Part shown: positions 52,918 through 61,939 of the stretch, one piece after another
Layout of the letters: each line of letters starts with the position of its first letter
Numbering within the stretch: the first letter of the stretch is position 1
Assembly: GCF_022436675.1 (NCBI RefSeq)
Contig: NZ_JAKUJZ010000003.1
Coordinates: forward strand, 1-64,000
DNA length: 64,000 bases
DNA from: Rheinheimera hassiensis
GTDB taxonomy: Bacteria; Pseudomonadota; Gammaproteobacteria; Enterobacterales; Alteromonadaceae
Reading direction: 5' to 3'
The notes under the pieces: generated by a model
Told to the model about the DNA's origin: nothing
Database searches by the model: none
Seen by the model: only the letters and a program-made list of their open reading frames with translations
Position numbers and translations under genes: made by a program

Positions 52918-55521
52918 ATGCGCTGGTGGCATAAAACGCTGCTTACAAGCTTAGTGCTAATGCTGCTGTTACTGGCTACGGGTTACTGGTACCTGCAAAA
53001 AACACTGGCGGCTTTGCCGGTGCAAAACCTGCATTATGAAGTCAAAGCTTTGTCGCTGCATCAACTGCAGTTAAGCCATGTCAGCTTTAACATCAGCTCT
53101 GCAGATGTTCATGTGCAATTGAATGACGTGACTGTTAGCTGGCTGTTTCCGGGCTGGTTTAGTCTGGCACTGGACCATGTTCAGCTGGGTAACGGCAATA
53201 TTACCCTGACCACCTGGCCGCAAGCAGATACCAGCACTGCGGATACAGCAACGCCTGCTTTTAGCCTGCCAGAAAACTGGCAATTGCCGGCTATTTTGCC
53301 CGGCACTGTTTCGCTGCAACAGCTTGGTATCCACCTGCCCTGCGGCCAAAGCCGCTGCAGTTATCAGCTGCAGGCGGAACTGAGCATTGTGCAGCAAAAA
53401 CTGCAGTACCAACTTACTGTTGCTGATGCTGCCAGTACCGACACATACAATGCCGATGCTGCCAACAGCGATATAACGCGGTTAAGCCTGAGCGGCGATT
53501 ACCAGGCCATACAAAACCTCCCCCTGCTTAATGCCCAACTTACGCTGGATGACAGTGCCTGGCTTACACTCAGCCAGCAGCTCTCAGCCCAAGACGGCGT
53601 TAATGCCAGCGGCGAACTTAAGCTGGATATTGCCCCGCCCTCACCCTGGTTATTACAACAGTTTAAGCTGTGGCAAATTGAGTTGCCAGCCGATGCGTTA
53701 ACGCAGTTTACCGCACCGGTAACGCTGCAGAGTAACTGGCAACTGGCATTACCGGAGCACCTTAGCCTGGCCAGCCTGAGTCAGCAAGCCAGCGGCACCT
53801 GGCAACTAAGTGCTAACCTGCCCACCCCGCTTAGCCTGCCGGGCATAGGCCAGCTGCAAGGCACGGTTGCCGCTAAGCTTGGCCTTGAACAAGGCGAATT
53901 AAGCCAATATCAGTTAAATAGCCAGTTAACCTTATTAAAACCACAGTTGTCCGGTGATTTGTTGCAGTTGGGCCTTAATGCCGACGCAGTGCATATTACA
54001 GTAAACGCCGATGGCAAAAACCAACCACAACTTAACGCCCTGCCACTGCAGATAGCCCTTACCAGCGAAGGCAAAACAGCGCTGGGCTTAACCGGCAATG
54101 CCATACTTAACCTGACTCCGCCAATGAGCGCACAGCTGCAACAGGCAAGGTTAAGCCTGAAACAACAGCTATTTAACCCGGCGCCAGACACTAAACTGGG
54201 CGAGGTACAACTGAACAGTGAGTTTAACGCCTACTGGCTTGCCGACAGCTGGCAACTGGATGTACAACAGTTAACCGCCGACATCGCCACCCTAAGTGCG
54301 CCCAGTATCAGTGGCCGTAATATTAAGCTCAGTATCAGCCCCGGCCAGTTTAGTGGTGACAGCCGCTTTAATCAGGTTAAGCTGCACTCTGATATCAAGC
54401 TGAGTGCCAGCGAACTGGCGCATCCGCAGTTAAAGCCCCAAAGCTGGCAGTGGCAAAGCAAACTCAGTGGCGAGCTAAACAATTTGGTACTGGACGGCCA
54501 TATAAGCAATGCTGCCAGCCTGGGGCTTACACATCAGCTAACGTACCAACATGATAAGCTTAAACTTAACTGGCAACTGGATGATATGTTTTTGCTGGCC
54601 GGTAACCCGCTGGCGGCAACCCTAACCGCCTGGCCTGCCTTGCTGGAGTTTAACCGCGGCCGTATTGCCAGTTCAGGTGAGTTAACCCTGTTACCGGCAG
54701 TCAGTGCCAGCGCAAAGGTAAATTTTTCGGGTGTCAGTGGTATTTATGATCGTAGCCTGTTTAAAGAGTTAACTGCCGCTCTGCAGCTAAAATACCAGGC
54801 CGATGCCGTGCAACTGGCCACAACTGATGCCACCGTAGCCGAAATTGAGCACGGCGTAGTTGTCGGGCCACTAAAACTGAATGCGCAATATAATGCTACT
54901 GCCGACGCCATTACCGCAGGTAAACTGGATATCCAGCAGCTACAACTGCTGGCAATGGGTGGGCAGGTGCAGGTGGAACCGGTATTGCTGGATTTATCGC
55001 TGGCAGAGCAGCAATTACTGCTGCAACTCAAACAAATTGATTTAACTCAGCTGCTACAGCAACATCCCACAACTGATCTTAGCGGTAATGGCAGGATCTC
55101 CGGCACTATTCCACTGCTGCTTGGGCGTAACGGTGCCAGCGTTAAAGATGGCAGCATTGCGGCAGAAAGCCCGGGGGGCAAGTTACAGTACCGTCCGCCA
55201 ACGGCGCAATCTATGGCAGCAAGCAACCAGGGCATGAAAGTGGTGCTGGAGGCACTGGACGATTTTCATTATTCGGTGCTATCGAGCAATGTCAGCTATG
55301 ATACCAGTGGTAAATTGTTGCTGGGGCTAACCCTGAAAGGACAAAATCCGGCGCTGGAAGCTGGCCGGGCGATAAACCTGAATATTAATCTGGAAGAAGA
55401 TATACCGGCGCTGATCACCAGCCTGCAGCTTAGCAGCAAAATCAGCGATAAAATAAAGCAACGGGTGCAACAACGTTTACAACAGTCAGGCGCAAAACGC
55501 GCTAACGGAGTACAACCATGA
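52918..55521 (+). CDS. ydbH: YdbH-like AsmA-type envelope protein
   Basis: An 867-residue protein with one N-terminal membrane helix (about residues 6-27), then a long, strand-rich repetitive periplasmic region typical of AsmA-like lipid-transfer proteins. The C-terminal DUF (about 640-840) has LSGNGRISGTIPLLLGRNGASVKDG, matching YdbH (quoted in blocks). In E. coli YdbH, with YhdP and TamB, moves phospholipids to the outer membrane and forms a bridge with YnbE. The following ynbE and ydbL genes complete the operon; it overlaps ynbE by 4 bp. Confidence 0.92.
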   Translation: MRWWHKTLLTSLVLMLLLLATGYWYLQKTLAALPVQNLHYEVKALSLHQLQLSHVSFNISSADVHVQLNDVTVSWLFPGWFSLALDHVQLGNGNITLTTWPQADTSTADTATPAFSLPENWQLPAILPGTVSLQQLGIHLPCGQSRCSYQLQAELSIVQQKLQYQLTVADAASTDTYNADAANSDITRLSLSGDYQAIQNLPLLNAQLTLDDSAWLTLSQQLSAQDGVNASGELKLDIAPPSPWLLQQFKLWQIELPADALTQFTAPVTLQSNWQLALPEHLSLASLSQQASGTWQLSANLPTPLSLPGIGQLQGTVAAKLGLEQGELSQYQLNSQLTLLKPQLSGDLLQLGLNADAVHITVNADGKNQPQLNALPLQIALTSEGKTALGLTGNAILNLTPPMSAQLQQARLSLKQQLFNPAPDTKLGEVQLNSEFNAYWLADSWQLDVQQLTADIATLSAPSISGRNIKLSISPGQFSGDSRFNQVKLHSDIKLSASELAHPQLKPQSWQWQSKLSGELNNLVLDGHISNAASLGLTHQLTYQHDKLKLNWQLDDMFLLAGNPLAATLTAWPALLEFNRGRIASSGELTLLPAVSASAKVNFSGVSGIYDRSLFKELTAALQLKYQADAVQLATTDATVAEIEHGVVVGPLKLNAQYNATADAITAGKLDIQQLQLLAMGGQVQVEPVLLDLSLAEQQLLLQLKQIDLTQLLQQHPTTDLSGNGRISGTIPLLLGRNGASVKDGSIAAESPGGKLQYRPPTAQSMAASNQGMKVVLEALDDFHYSVLSSNVSYDTSGKLLLGLTLKGQNPALEAGRAINLNINLEEDIPALITSLQLSSKISDKIKQRVQQRLQQSGAKRANGVQP

Positions 55522-55706
55522 TACAACAACTCAGTGGAGCAGTCGTTCTGGCACTATTGCTGGGCGCCTGCACTCCCAAAGTGCAGGTGGCTTTGCCAGC
55601 CGAACCGATTAACATCAACCTGAATGTAAAAATTCAGCATGAGATTTATATTAAAGTCGACAAACAGCTGGATGAGTTATTCAGCGATGACAGTGGTTTA
55701 TTCTAA
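55518..55706 (+). CDS. ynbE: YnbE outer-membrane lipoprotein
   Basis: A 62-residue lipoprotein (E. coli YnbE 61 aa): lipobox LLGAC with Cys18, then the family tail PININLNVKIQHEIYIKVD. In E. coli YnbE oligomers stack with the C-terminal end of YdbH to complete an intermembrane bridge. It is coupled to ydbH by an ATGA overlap and is 10 bp before ydbL. Confidence 0.93.
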   Translation: MIQQLSGAVVLALLLGACTPKVQVALPAEPININLNVKIQHEIYIKVDKQLDELFSDDSGLF

Positions 55707-55716
55707 GGAGCACATG

Positions 55717-56070
55717 ATGAAACGGTTTAATAAACTAAAAATGCTACTGTTACCTGCACTGTTTGCTATCAGCCTGCCGGTATTGGCAATGAATTTACAA
55801 CAAGCCATGTCAGCACTGGGCCAGGCCAAAACACAAGGTTTGGTTGGCGAGCAGGCTAACGGTTATTTAGGAGTGGTCAGCAACAGTGGCGATGCGGCCA
55901 ATATTGTTAAACTGATTAACGACGCCCGCCGTGCTGAATATGCCAAACTGGCGCAACAAAACAACATAGCGGTAGCAGACGTAGAGGCAATGGCAGGCAA
56001 AAAAGCCCTTGAGCGCACCAGCGCCGGCCATTATATTTTGCTCGACGGTAACTGGATTAAAAAGCCCTGA
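55717..56070 (+). CDS. ydbL: YdbL periplasmic protein (DUF1318)
   Basis: A 117-residue exported protein with a signal peptide (about residues 1-24, cleavage near VLA-MN), then the DUF1318 domain: LGQAKTQGLVGEQANGYLG and NDARRAEYAKLAQ. In E. coli YdbL regulates YdbH-YnbE bridge formation. AAGGAG at 55705-55710 supports ATG 55717 (6-bp spacing); ATG 55714 is also possible. It is third in the ydbH-ynbE-ydbL operon. Confidence 0.92.
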   Translation: MKRFNKLKMLLLPALFAISLPVLAMNLQQAMSALGQAKTQGLVGEQANGYLGVVSNSGDAANIVKLINDARRAEYAKLAQQNNIAVADVEAMAGKKALERTSAGHYILLDGNWIKKP

Positions 56071-56101
56071 GTCCCGGCCCAGTCAGCCTTGTATATTCCA
56101 A

Positions 56102-56128
56102 ACCGGCATCTGTAGCTAAGATGCCGGT
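56102..56128. terminator. Hairpin after ydbL
   Basis: ACCGGCATCT / AGATGCCGGT, a 10-bp perfect stem with a 7-nt loop 31 bp after ydbL. It lacks a T-run, so termination is not certain. Confidence 0.5.
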
Positions 56129-56167
56129 CCTTCCAAGTTATTGGCTATTGGCGCATAGGATTTATCT

Positions 56168-58057
56168 ATGCCAATAAAACCTTACCTCTGTTTTTTTTGC
56201 TTGTTTTACGGCAGTTTTTACAGCGCCGGTGCGCAGGCACAGCCACAACAGTTTGACGCGCTGGTAAAACAAATAGAACGGGGTGAGCGGCCTTTTTTCA
56301 GTATTGCAGATTATCAACAAGCACTGCTTGAGCTTGAAACTGCCCTACCCGCTAATGACACCAAGCGTGGCAGTATGCTCGACCGTTTACGCTGCACTTT
56401 GGTTTACTTTGATAAACCAGAGCAAGGCATCAGCTTTAGTGATGAAAAACTCAGCCTGGCTAACACAAATCAGGATCACGAGGCATTAGCCGATTATTAT
56501 GTTTGCCGCTATTACCTTTACAGCCAACTGGGGCAAACCCAACTGGCAGAACAAAACGCCCAGCTTAGCTACGAAGCGGCCAGCACCAGTGAAAACCCGC
56601 TGAGCATTGCCATTAGTTTAAGCTTACTGGGGGATATAGCCTCATATCGGGGCCGTTATGCCGATGCCATGCAGCACTATGTTAGCGCTTATCAATTGCA
56701 GCTTAGTCTGGGATACAAATCTTATATCAGCGACTTAGTGCTCGCCATAGCGGCAACTTACCGTCGTATGGGCTTGTATCAGGATGCGCTGGATTATCTG
56801 GCTCAGGCAGACCAGGAATTTACCGCGCCACAAGAGCAATTTCGTCTGGCGATGATCTTAAACGAGAAAGCGTTCTCTTATGCTGAGATGAACCAGCCGC
56901 AACAGGCACTGGAGCTGTTTGAGCAATCTTTACAGGCGTATAAACAGCTGAATGAACCCTTATGGCAAACCTACATTAAGGTAAATCTGGTGTGGGTGTA
57001 TAACCTGCTGCAGCAATATGACAATGCACTGGCCTACAACCAACAAGCGCTCGATGAGCTTAATAGCAGCACAGTGCCGGATCAGTCGTCGCTTGCTACC
57101 TACAAAGGGCTGTTAGCGCTGTACCACGGCGAAACGCTTATTGCACTGCAACAACCCGAAGATGCATTGCATCAGGTTACGCTGGCCGAACAGCACCTGA
57201 GCATTGATGACAACCCACGCTACCGGCTGATGCTGTACAAGGTAAAAGCGGAAGCTCTGGCAGCCACTGGTGACATGCCAGCGGCTTACCAAATGTTGCA
57301 ACACTACCTCAGCAGTAATCAGCAACAACAGCAACAGGCCAAAGAGCAGCAAAGTAATTTGCTGCGCATTCAGTTTGACTCAGCCCGTCAGCAAGAGCGC
57401 AACCAGCAACTGGCGGCAGAAAAAACGCTGATGCAACAGCATGTCAGCACCTTACAGCTGGCCCAGCGCTGGCAATATGCCGCGTTAAGCTTAATTGCGC
57501 TATTGTTGCTGATTTTGTTTGCTGCTGCCCTGTCGCTAAAACGGCGCAACCGCAGGTTGCATAATCTCGCCATGACAGATGAACTAACCGGCATTGCCAA
57601 CCGGCGGCGCATTATGTTGCTGGCCGAGCAAGAGCGGGTAAAAGCGCTGGATACCACCCTGCCTCTGAGCTTTTTAATTCTCGACCTGGATCATTTTAAA
57701 CAGGTAAATGACCGTTACGGCCACGAAGCTGGCGATTTAGCCCTGCAGCAATTCAGTGTTACGGTCAGCAGTTTATTGCGGGAACAAGACCACTTTGGCC
57801 GCACCGGTGGCGAAGAGTTTTTAATCGTGCTGCCCGACACCGAACTGACACAAGCAGAAGTAATAGCCGAACGTTTGCGCCATGCGGTAGCGGCCATTAG
57901 CATAAGTGACAGCAAAAAGCCGTTTTCTATTACCTGCAGTTTAGGTATTGCGCAAAACCGGGCTGACGAAGCACTAAACATTACTCTTGGCCGCGCCGAT
58001 GATGCGCTGTATCAGGCCAAAGCTGACGGCCGTAACAAATCATCAACGGGCCAGTAA
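56168..58057 (+). CDS. TPR-sensor diguanylate cyclase
   Basis: A 629-residue protein: signal sequence (about residues 1-25), a large periplasmic region with five or more TPR-like repeats (about 80-400), a coiled coil (about 385-430), one transmembrane helix (about 440-460) and a cytoplasmic GGDEF domain (about 470-625). The catalytic signature is GRTGGEEFLIVLP, with LTGIANRRRIM and LDLDHFKQVNDRYGHEAGD upstream. No RxxD inhibitory site is seen at the usual position (DHFGR precedes GGEEF). It should make c-di-GMP in response to a periplasmic or protein signal. Confidence 0.92.
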   Translation: MPIKPYLCFFCLFYGSFYSAGAQAQPQQFDALVKQIERGERPFFSIADYQQALLELETALPANDTKRGSMLDRLRCTLVYFDKPEQGISFSDEKLSLANTNQDHEALADYYVCRYYLYSQLGQTQLAEQNAQLSYEAASTSENPLSIAISLSLLGDIASYRGRYADAMQHYVSAYQLQLSLGYKSYISDLVLAIAATYRRMGLYQDALDYLAQADQEFTAPQEQFRLAMILNEKAFSYAEMNQPQQALELFEQSLQAYKQLNEPLWQTYIKVNLVWVYNLLQQYDNALAYNQQALDELNSSTVPDQSSLATYKGLLALYHGETLIALQQPEDALHQVTLAEQHLSIDDNPRYRLMLYKVKAEALAATGDMPAAYQMLQHYLSSNQQQQQQAKEQQSNLLRIQFDSARQQERNQQLAAEKTLMQQHVSTLQLAQRWQYAALSLIALLLLILFAAALSLKRRNRRLHNLAMTDELTGIANRRRIMLLAEQERVKALDTTLPLSFLILDLDHFKQVNDRYGHEAGDLALQQFSVTVSSLLREQDHFGRTGGEEFLIVLPDTELTQAEVIAERLRHAVAAISISDSKKPFSITCSLGIAQNRADEALNITLGRADDALYQAKADGRNKSSTGQ

Positions 58058-58075
58058 GTATCAATAATCAGGTAT

Positions 58076-58109
58076 AAAAAAACGGCGCTTAATCACAAGC
58101 GCCGTTTTT
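58076..58109. terminator. Bidirectional terminator between the cyclase gene and cstA
   Basis: A 13-bp perfect stem (58078-58090 with 58097-58109, 6-nt loop) carries an A-run on the left and a T-run on the right, so it works for both converging genes. Confidence 0.92.
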
Positions 58110-58120
58110 AAATTAAAACT

Positions 58121-59581
58121 TTATGCTGTTGCAGTGCGTTTATTATGCGCCATTACCAGCCCTATCAAACACATTACCGCAATCACTATACCTATCGGCT
58201 TACTGTATGTCGCAGGTAAATTCAAACCAATACCCGCTGTAGCAATATAAGCCACCGTTATAGCAGTACCAATGACAGCCGGAATGCTGGCAATCCAGTG
58301 GAATGTGCCTCTGTCAAACAGGTATTTTGTAGCCAACCACAATACGCTGGTTGATAACAGCATGTTAGAAAACGCGAAATAACGCCAGATCAACGAGAAA
58401 TCCAGGAACGTCATTAAATAGGCAACGCCCAGTATCGGTACCGCCAACGCAAGTCTGTGCAGGGTTGTTTGCGAAATTTTAAACGCATCCATAATGGTTA
58501 GACGCAAAGAACGGAACGCCGTGTCACCAGAGGTAATCGGAAAAATAGCCACTGCAAGAATAGCCATAACACCACCGAAAATACCAAGATAGCTGGTCGC
58601 AATATGGTTAACCACTAAACCCGGCCCACCTTGAGCCAGCATAGTTTTTAATTCAACATAACCGCCAGGGAATGCAGCAATACCGGCCAAGGCCCAAACA
58701 CAGGCCACAATACCTTCACACATCATTGCACCGTAAAAAACTGGACGGGCATATTTTTCATTTGTCAGGCAACGGGCAATCATAGGCGATTGTGTGGAGT
58801 GGAAACCACTTATAGCGCCACAGGTAATGGTTAAAAACAACAATGGCCAAACTGGCAAACCATCTGGATTTGGCGCTAAAAAGTCATGATCATGATGGCC
58901 ATCAAAGTAAGCAAAAATGTCGTTCACCTGCGGCAGATGCGGAGCCTCCATCAGCAACGCAACCGCAATTAATGTGGTCATAACAATCATCAGCAAACCA
59001 AATGCCGGATACAGCTTAGTGATAATTTTATTAATCGGTAGCAGCGTGGCTAAAAAATAATACGCCAGTATTGCCAGCACCCAAAACGTATTGCCAGCCA
59101 AAAAAGTGCCTTCAAAATAAGACAAATTACTCAATAACCCGGCCGGGCTCATAATAAACACCACACCAACAAAAAACAGCAGCATCGCGGTAAATACCAA
59201 CATGACGCCTTTAAATATTACGTTGTAATATTTGCCTGCAATCTCTGGTAAGCTTTTGCCGTCTTCTTTCAGACTCATCACACCGGAAAAATAATCGTGT
59301 ACCGCACCACCAACAATATTACCAATGACTATCCAGACCAGTGCCACAGGGCCGTACAACGCGCCCAAAATAGGCCCGAAAATTGGACCAACACCGGCAA
59401 CATTTAGAAACTGGATTAAAAACGCCTTAAAGGGACTGACTGCAACATAGTCCACACCATCATTTAGACGTTCTTGAGGCGTCTTGATATTAGGGTCTAT
59501 ACCCGCTTGTTTTTCAACAAAGGGGCTGTAGAACTTATAGCCGACAAGGAGTATGGCTATGCAGGCAAAGAAAATCAGCAT
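58121..59581 (-). CDS. cstA: CstA family carbon starvation / peptide or pyruvate permease
   Basis: A 486-residue inner-membrane protein with about 13 hydrophobic helices. N-terminal KTPQERLNDGVDYVAVSPF followed by QFLNVAGVGPIFGPILGALYGP and GGAVHDYFSGVMSLK are CstA signatures (quoted in blocks). CstA-like permeases take up peptides or pyruvate under starvation. It is shorter than E. coli CstA (701), as is common for the marine-type branch. It is the last ordinary chromosomal gene before the cassette array. Confidence 0.9.
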   Translation of the reverse strand: MLIFFACIAILLVGYKFYSPFVEKQAGIDPNIKTPQERLNDGVDYVAVSPFKAFLIQFLNVAGVGPIFGPILGALYGPVALVWIVIGNIVGGAVHDYFSGVMSLKEDGKSLPEIAGKYYNVIFKGVMLVFTAMLLFFVGVVFIMSPAGLLSNLSYFEGTFLAGNTFWVLAILAYYFLATLLPINKIITKLYPAFGLLMIVMTTLIAVALLMEAPHLPQVNDIFAYFDGHHDHDFLAPNPDGLPVWPLLFLTITCGAISGFHSTQSPMIARCLTNEKYARPVFYGAMMCEGIVACVWALAGIAAFPGGYVELKTMLAQGGPGLVVNHIATSYLGIFGGVMAILAVAIFPITSGDTAFRSLRLTIMDAFKISQTTLHRLALAVPILGVAYLMTFLDFSLIWRYFAFSNMLLSTSVLWLATKYLFDRGTFHWIASIPAVIGTAITVAYIATAGIGLNLPATYSKPIGIVIAVMCLIGLVMAHNKRTATA

Positions 59582-59851
59582 TATAAAATTCCTTATTACT
59601 TCAGGTATTTAGGTAAATTAACTAGGATACTTGGTTGGCGCTTATTTTATGATCCGGCAGAATAGCACGGTATTTCCTCACTGAATACTAGCCTATAGTC
59701 GCAGATGCGGCACTGCGACATTGAACGGCAGATGCGCTTAACCCGAAAATAAAAAGGTGCATTGCTGATGAACAACAAACTGGCCGCTAGCGCGGCCAGA
59801 AGAGCGGTTTTACCTATTGGCTCAGGGAAGGCTCATATGTGTTATGTGAAT
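59582..59851. other. Intergenic boundary between cstA and the cassette array
   Basis: 270 bp with no convincing gene. It contains the cstA promoter side, a 7-bp hairpin GTCGCAG/CTGCGAC (59698-59719) and a perfect 8-bp hairpin CTGGCCGC/GCGGCCAG (59780-59799). RYYYAAC-like and GTTRRRY-like boxes at 59736 and 59841 could be the ends of a degenerate attC, but the inner boxes do not pair. Confidence 0.5.
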
Positions 59852-60481
59852 TTAAACCGCGTGTGCTAACCATTTACAAGGCTCTAGACTCATTTCGGTA
59901 AACTTTGCTGTAAACGATGATTCTGAAGGACTACATGCATAAACGCCAAAACTCACCGCATTTTGCGCCGCTAACGGTGGATTACATTTACCCATTTCTA
60001 TCGTAGTCTCTCCCAGCTGATGCAAGTGAAATATCCGCATTTGCTTGAAAACTTGGCCATCAAACGATGACTCGATGAGGAAATCTGGACCTCGACGATT
60101 TAAACGATACCAAATTTCTTTGGGGAGCGAGATGTCAGAGGTTGCCCAGTCTGAGTAACCTAAATTTGTAACCACACTACCGAGTCTGGAAAACTCTTGG
60201 TTTTCATACTCTATGGAAGCTTTGAACCAATTTTCATTATCTAGGTAAATGATCAATCCACATTGGTCAAACTGAGCTTGGTAAGCAAAACTTACCTTCG
60301 CTGTAAATGTGAAATTTTCTTCTGACTCGATTAATAATGCAGGGGCATTATCATTACGGAAACCGTAATAAGAGCGTTGCCAAAAATCTGTTTTCGGCCC
60401 CGTTGTTATCGACACTAATTCCGAAGTTACTTCACTAACTTTCGGCTCAAAAGTCCACTTTCCGACAGTAAAATTTACCAT
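59852..60481 (-). CDS. DUF1349 family protein
   Basis: A 209-residue soluble protein of the DUF1349 family (concanavalin-like beta sandwich, regulation-of-enolase type). Family blocks are KTDFWQRSYYGFRNDNAPAL, QFDQCGLIIYLDNENWFKASIEYE (in blocks), LGYSDWATSDI and a C-terminal FGVYACSPSESSFTAKF. Members may bind carbohydrates; function is unproven. No signal peptide. It lies at the distal end of the putative integron array and could be its last cassette or the first resident gene after it. Confidence 0.85.
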   Translation of the reverse strand: MVNFTVGKWTFEPKVSEVTSELVSITTGPKTDFWQRSYYGFRNDNAPALLIESEENFTFTAKVSFAYQAQFDQCGLIIYLDNENWFKASIEYENQEFSRLGSVVTNLGYSDWATSDISLPKEIWYRLNRRGPDFLIESSFDGQVFKQMRIFHLHQLGETTIEMGKCNPPLAAQNAVSFGVYACSPSESSFTAKFTEMSLEPCKWLAHAV

Positions 60482-60519
60482 TACAAAATCTCTTTATTGT
60501 TTCCCGTAATCTGCTTATT

Positions 60520-60552
60520 TTCCTAAGTCCGTGCTTAACGGCAGTTTGCTAT
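60520..60552 (-). other. Degenerate half attC
   Basis: Minus strand AACTGCCGTTAAGCACGG followed by ACTTAG closely resembles the right half of the complete attC at 61289 (AACTGCCGCTTAGCTCGG then CGTTATAA). The core GTTATAA is mutated and the left half is absent, so it looks like a truncated, probably inactive site after the DUF4476 gene. Confidence 0.5.
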
Positions 60553-60555
60553 GCT

Positions 60556-60984
60556 CTACTGGTAAATAAGAGATAATGATCTCTGACGATTAGAGTCAAG
60601 AGTGAAACTATTCGCGTAATTTACTAGGTCATTTTCCTTAGGTTGCTCAAAATTATTTTCCAACATGGAAACTAAAGCTATTTTATTTGAGTCCATACTC
60701 AGCTCCCTCAAAAGTACATTTAGTTCGCTAAATTTCAGCTTTTTGGATAAAACATGTTTGTATTTTTGCACATAACCCAACTTACCTGAATCAAGCGAAA
60801 ATGTTTTAAATTGATACAGGAACTCTGAAAATTCTAATTTTCTTACCTCTTTCCCAGTAGGCGAGCTACTTTCAGATACAGACGAGCCTGACACTAAAAG
60901 CTCTACAGGCTCAGGGATACTTGTTATAAGCCGACTACTACTCAATATTGACAACTTGATATTTTGCTCCAAAACCATTGTCAT
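60556..60984 (-). CDS. DUF4476-like protein
   Basis: A 142-residue protein whose body (about residues 50-142) fits DUF4476: three repeats of a pattern like FxLDSxKLxxV (FKTFSLDSGKLGYVQ, LRELSMDSNKIALVS, ANSFTLDSNRQRSLS). DUF4476 is a short helical module of unknown function usually found behind signal peptides. Here no signal peptide precedes it, and the frame overlaps the upstream secreted-protein gene by 47 bp. The true start could be a downstream TTG (KLSIL region). Confidence 0.65.
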   Translation of the reverse strand: MTMVLEQNIKLSILSSSRLITSIPEPVELLVSGSSVSESSSPTGKEVRKLEFSEFLYQFKTFSLDSGKLGYVQKYKHVLSKKLKFSELNVLLRELSMDSNKIALVSMLENNFEQPKENDLVNYANSFTLDSNRQRSLSLIYQ

Positions 60985-61282
60985 GCCGCATTTCTCGAAG
61001 TGTTAATACCACGTCGTTTAAATCCTGTTTTAACAAATCGTGTCGTCCATAAATTACTTTAAATGACGCGCTAGGTTCAGTGCCCGTGATGACTTTTTTA
61101 ACATTCGCTTTAAACAAATAGAATGTAGACCAAGTCGAGCAATCGTTTTCACCAATGCATAATTTTCCTGATTCCTTTTGGGTATCTAAAAGGAACTCTA
61201 GATCAGCTTGCACTTTGATTTCGTTTGCTGCGAATACAAAGCAAGGTAAAAGCAAAAAAGTGAAGATTAATAAGTTTTTCAT
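60938..61282 (-). CDS. Small secreted protein in a cassette
   Basis: A 114-residue exported protein: signal peptide residues 1-18 (LLIFTFLLLPCFVFA), mature part with two cysteines (LCIGENDCSTW) likely forming a disulfide, and strand-rich remainder (ASFKVIYGRHDLL, DVVLTLREM). I do not recognise a family. The ATG lies 7 bp from the end of the attC to its right, the normal spacing for a cassette gene. Its 3' end overlaps the DUF4476 gene by 47 bp in another frame. Confidence 0.75.
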   Translation of the reverse strand: MKNLLIFTFLLLPCFVFAANEIKVQADLEFLLDTQKESGKLCIGENDCSTWSTFYLFKANVKKVITGTEPSASFKVIYGRHDLLKQDLNDVVLTLREMRHDNGFGAKYQVVNIE

Positions 61283-61288
61283 AAAGGC

Positions 61289-61419
61289 TTATAACGCCGA
61301 GCTAAGCGGCAGTTTTTAAGTTGTAGTTTTGTGGAATATTTTTGCGCAGCAAAACCACAAAACTGCGACTTAAAAACTGTCCAGCCACGAAGTGGCGGTG
61401 CTTGAGCGACTTGTTATGC
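61289..61419 (-). other. Integron attC recombination site (131 bp)
   Basis: R' core TTATAAC (61289-61295, GTTATAA on the minus strand) and R'' core GTTATGC (61413-61419) bracket long imperfect complementary arms: CAGTTTTTAAGTTGTAG and the matching CTGCGACTTAAAAACTG, plus TTTTGTGG/CCACAAAA. It starts 13 bp after the HNH gene stop. The size and palindrome are like the long attC sites of Vibrio-type arrays. Confidence 0.88.
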
Positions 61420-61431
61420 ATGGCTCGCGAA

Positions 61432-61662
61432 TTAAAACCTTCCTATATCAATTTTAAGTCTTCCAGCATGGTATGCTCTGTGGCACTCTGGGCATAGAGT
61501 AATGATATTATCTGTTGATGCACTACCATTTTCAGAGAAAAGTATTATGTGGTGCCCATGATTTTTTTGGTCAACTTTGTTGCAAAAAAAACACATGTAC
61601 GCATCAAGCTCCTTTCCTTCTTTCTGGGCTTTTTGGTGATCACTCGATCTTTTTTGGCTCAT
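61432..61662 (-). CDS. HNH endonuclease in a cassette
   Basis: A 76-residue stand-alone HNH nuclease. Zinc-binding pairs CFFC (Cys24, Cys27) and CPEC (Cys57, Cys60) frame the active-site residues: GHHII (His38), DNIITL (Asn52) and HRAYH (His61/His65). All catalytic positions of the HNH motif appear to be present, so it should cut DNA or nick it. The N-terminus is short and charged (KRSSDHQKAQKEGKELD). It is third in a three-gene cassette and overlaps the zinc-knuckle gene by 23 bp, which suggests co-translation and joint function. Confidence 0.82.
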   Translation of the reverse strand: MSQKRSSDHQKAQKEGKELDAYMCFFCNKVDQKNHGHHIILFSENGSASTDNIITLCPECHRAYHAGRLKIDIGRF

Positions 61663-61930
61663 TTGAAATACTCGTTTGATTCAATTTGAGAGCTTCAGCT
61701 ATTTTTTGTGGCATTTCGCTCTTAGTTCCTTTTGCAAATGTACCTCTGGCATTTGGTGCGACGGCACTTTTTAAATCAATTGCCCCCTTCAAAAGCTCAT
61801 CTGCTTGTTGCGGAGTAACATTATCAAACTTAACCCAAAGTACATGACTTTCCGCTTGAACTGGTTCTCGATTGTTTTTTGGGCATGTCTTGGCATTGTG
61901 CCCATCTTCTTTACAAATTGAACAGGACAT
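61640..61930 (-). CDS. CCHC zinc-knuckle protein in a cassette
   Basis: A 96-residue protein starting with a perfect retroviral-type zinc knuckle CX2CX4HX4C (Cys3, Cys6, His11, Cys16 in MSCSICKEDGHNAKTCPKNN), a single-stranded nucleic-acid-binding motif that is uncommon in bacteria. The rest (about 28-85) has a VLWVKFDNVTPQQADELL segment and a helical tail. The fold is not recognised. It is the middle gene of a three-gene unit between two attC sites, 9 bp after the first gene and overlapping the HNH gene. Confidence 0.7.
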   Translation of the reverse strand: MSCSICKEDGHNAKTCPKNNREPVQAESHVLWVKFDNVTPQQADELLKGAIDLKSAVAPNARGTFAKGTKSEMPQKIAEALKLNQTSISNEPKKIE

Positions 61931-61939
61931 AGAGCATTC

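Noticed and set aside
59736-59847. Possible attC after the DUF1349 gene (GCTTAAC and GTTATGT boxes, 112 bp)
   Set aside because: The outer boxes are only loosely related to attC cores and the sequence just inside them does not pair. The internal hairpin at 59780-59799 is separate. Kept only as a remark.
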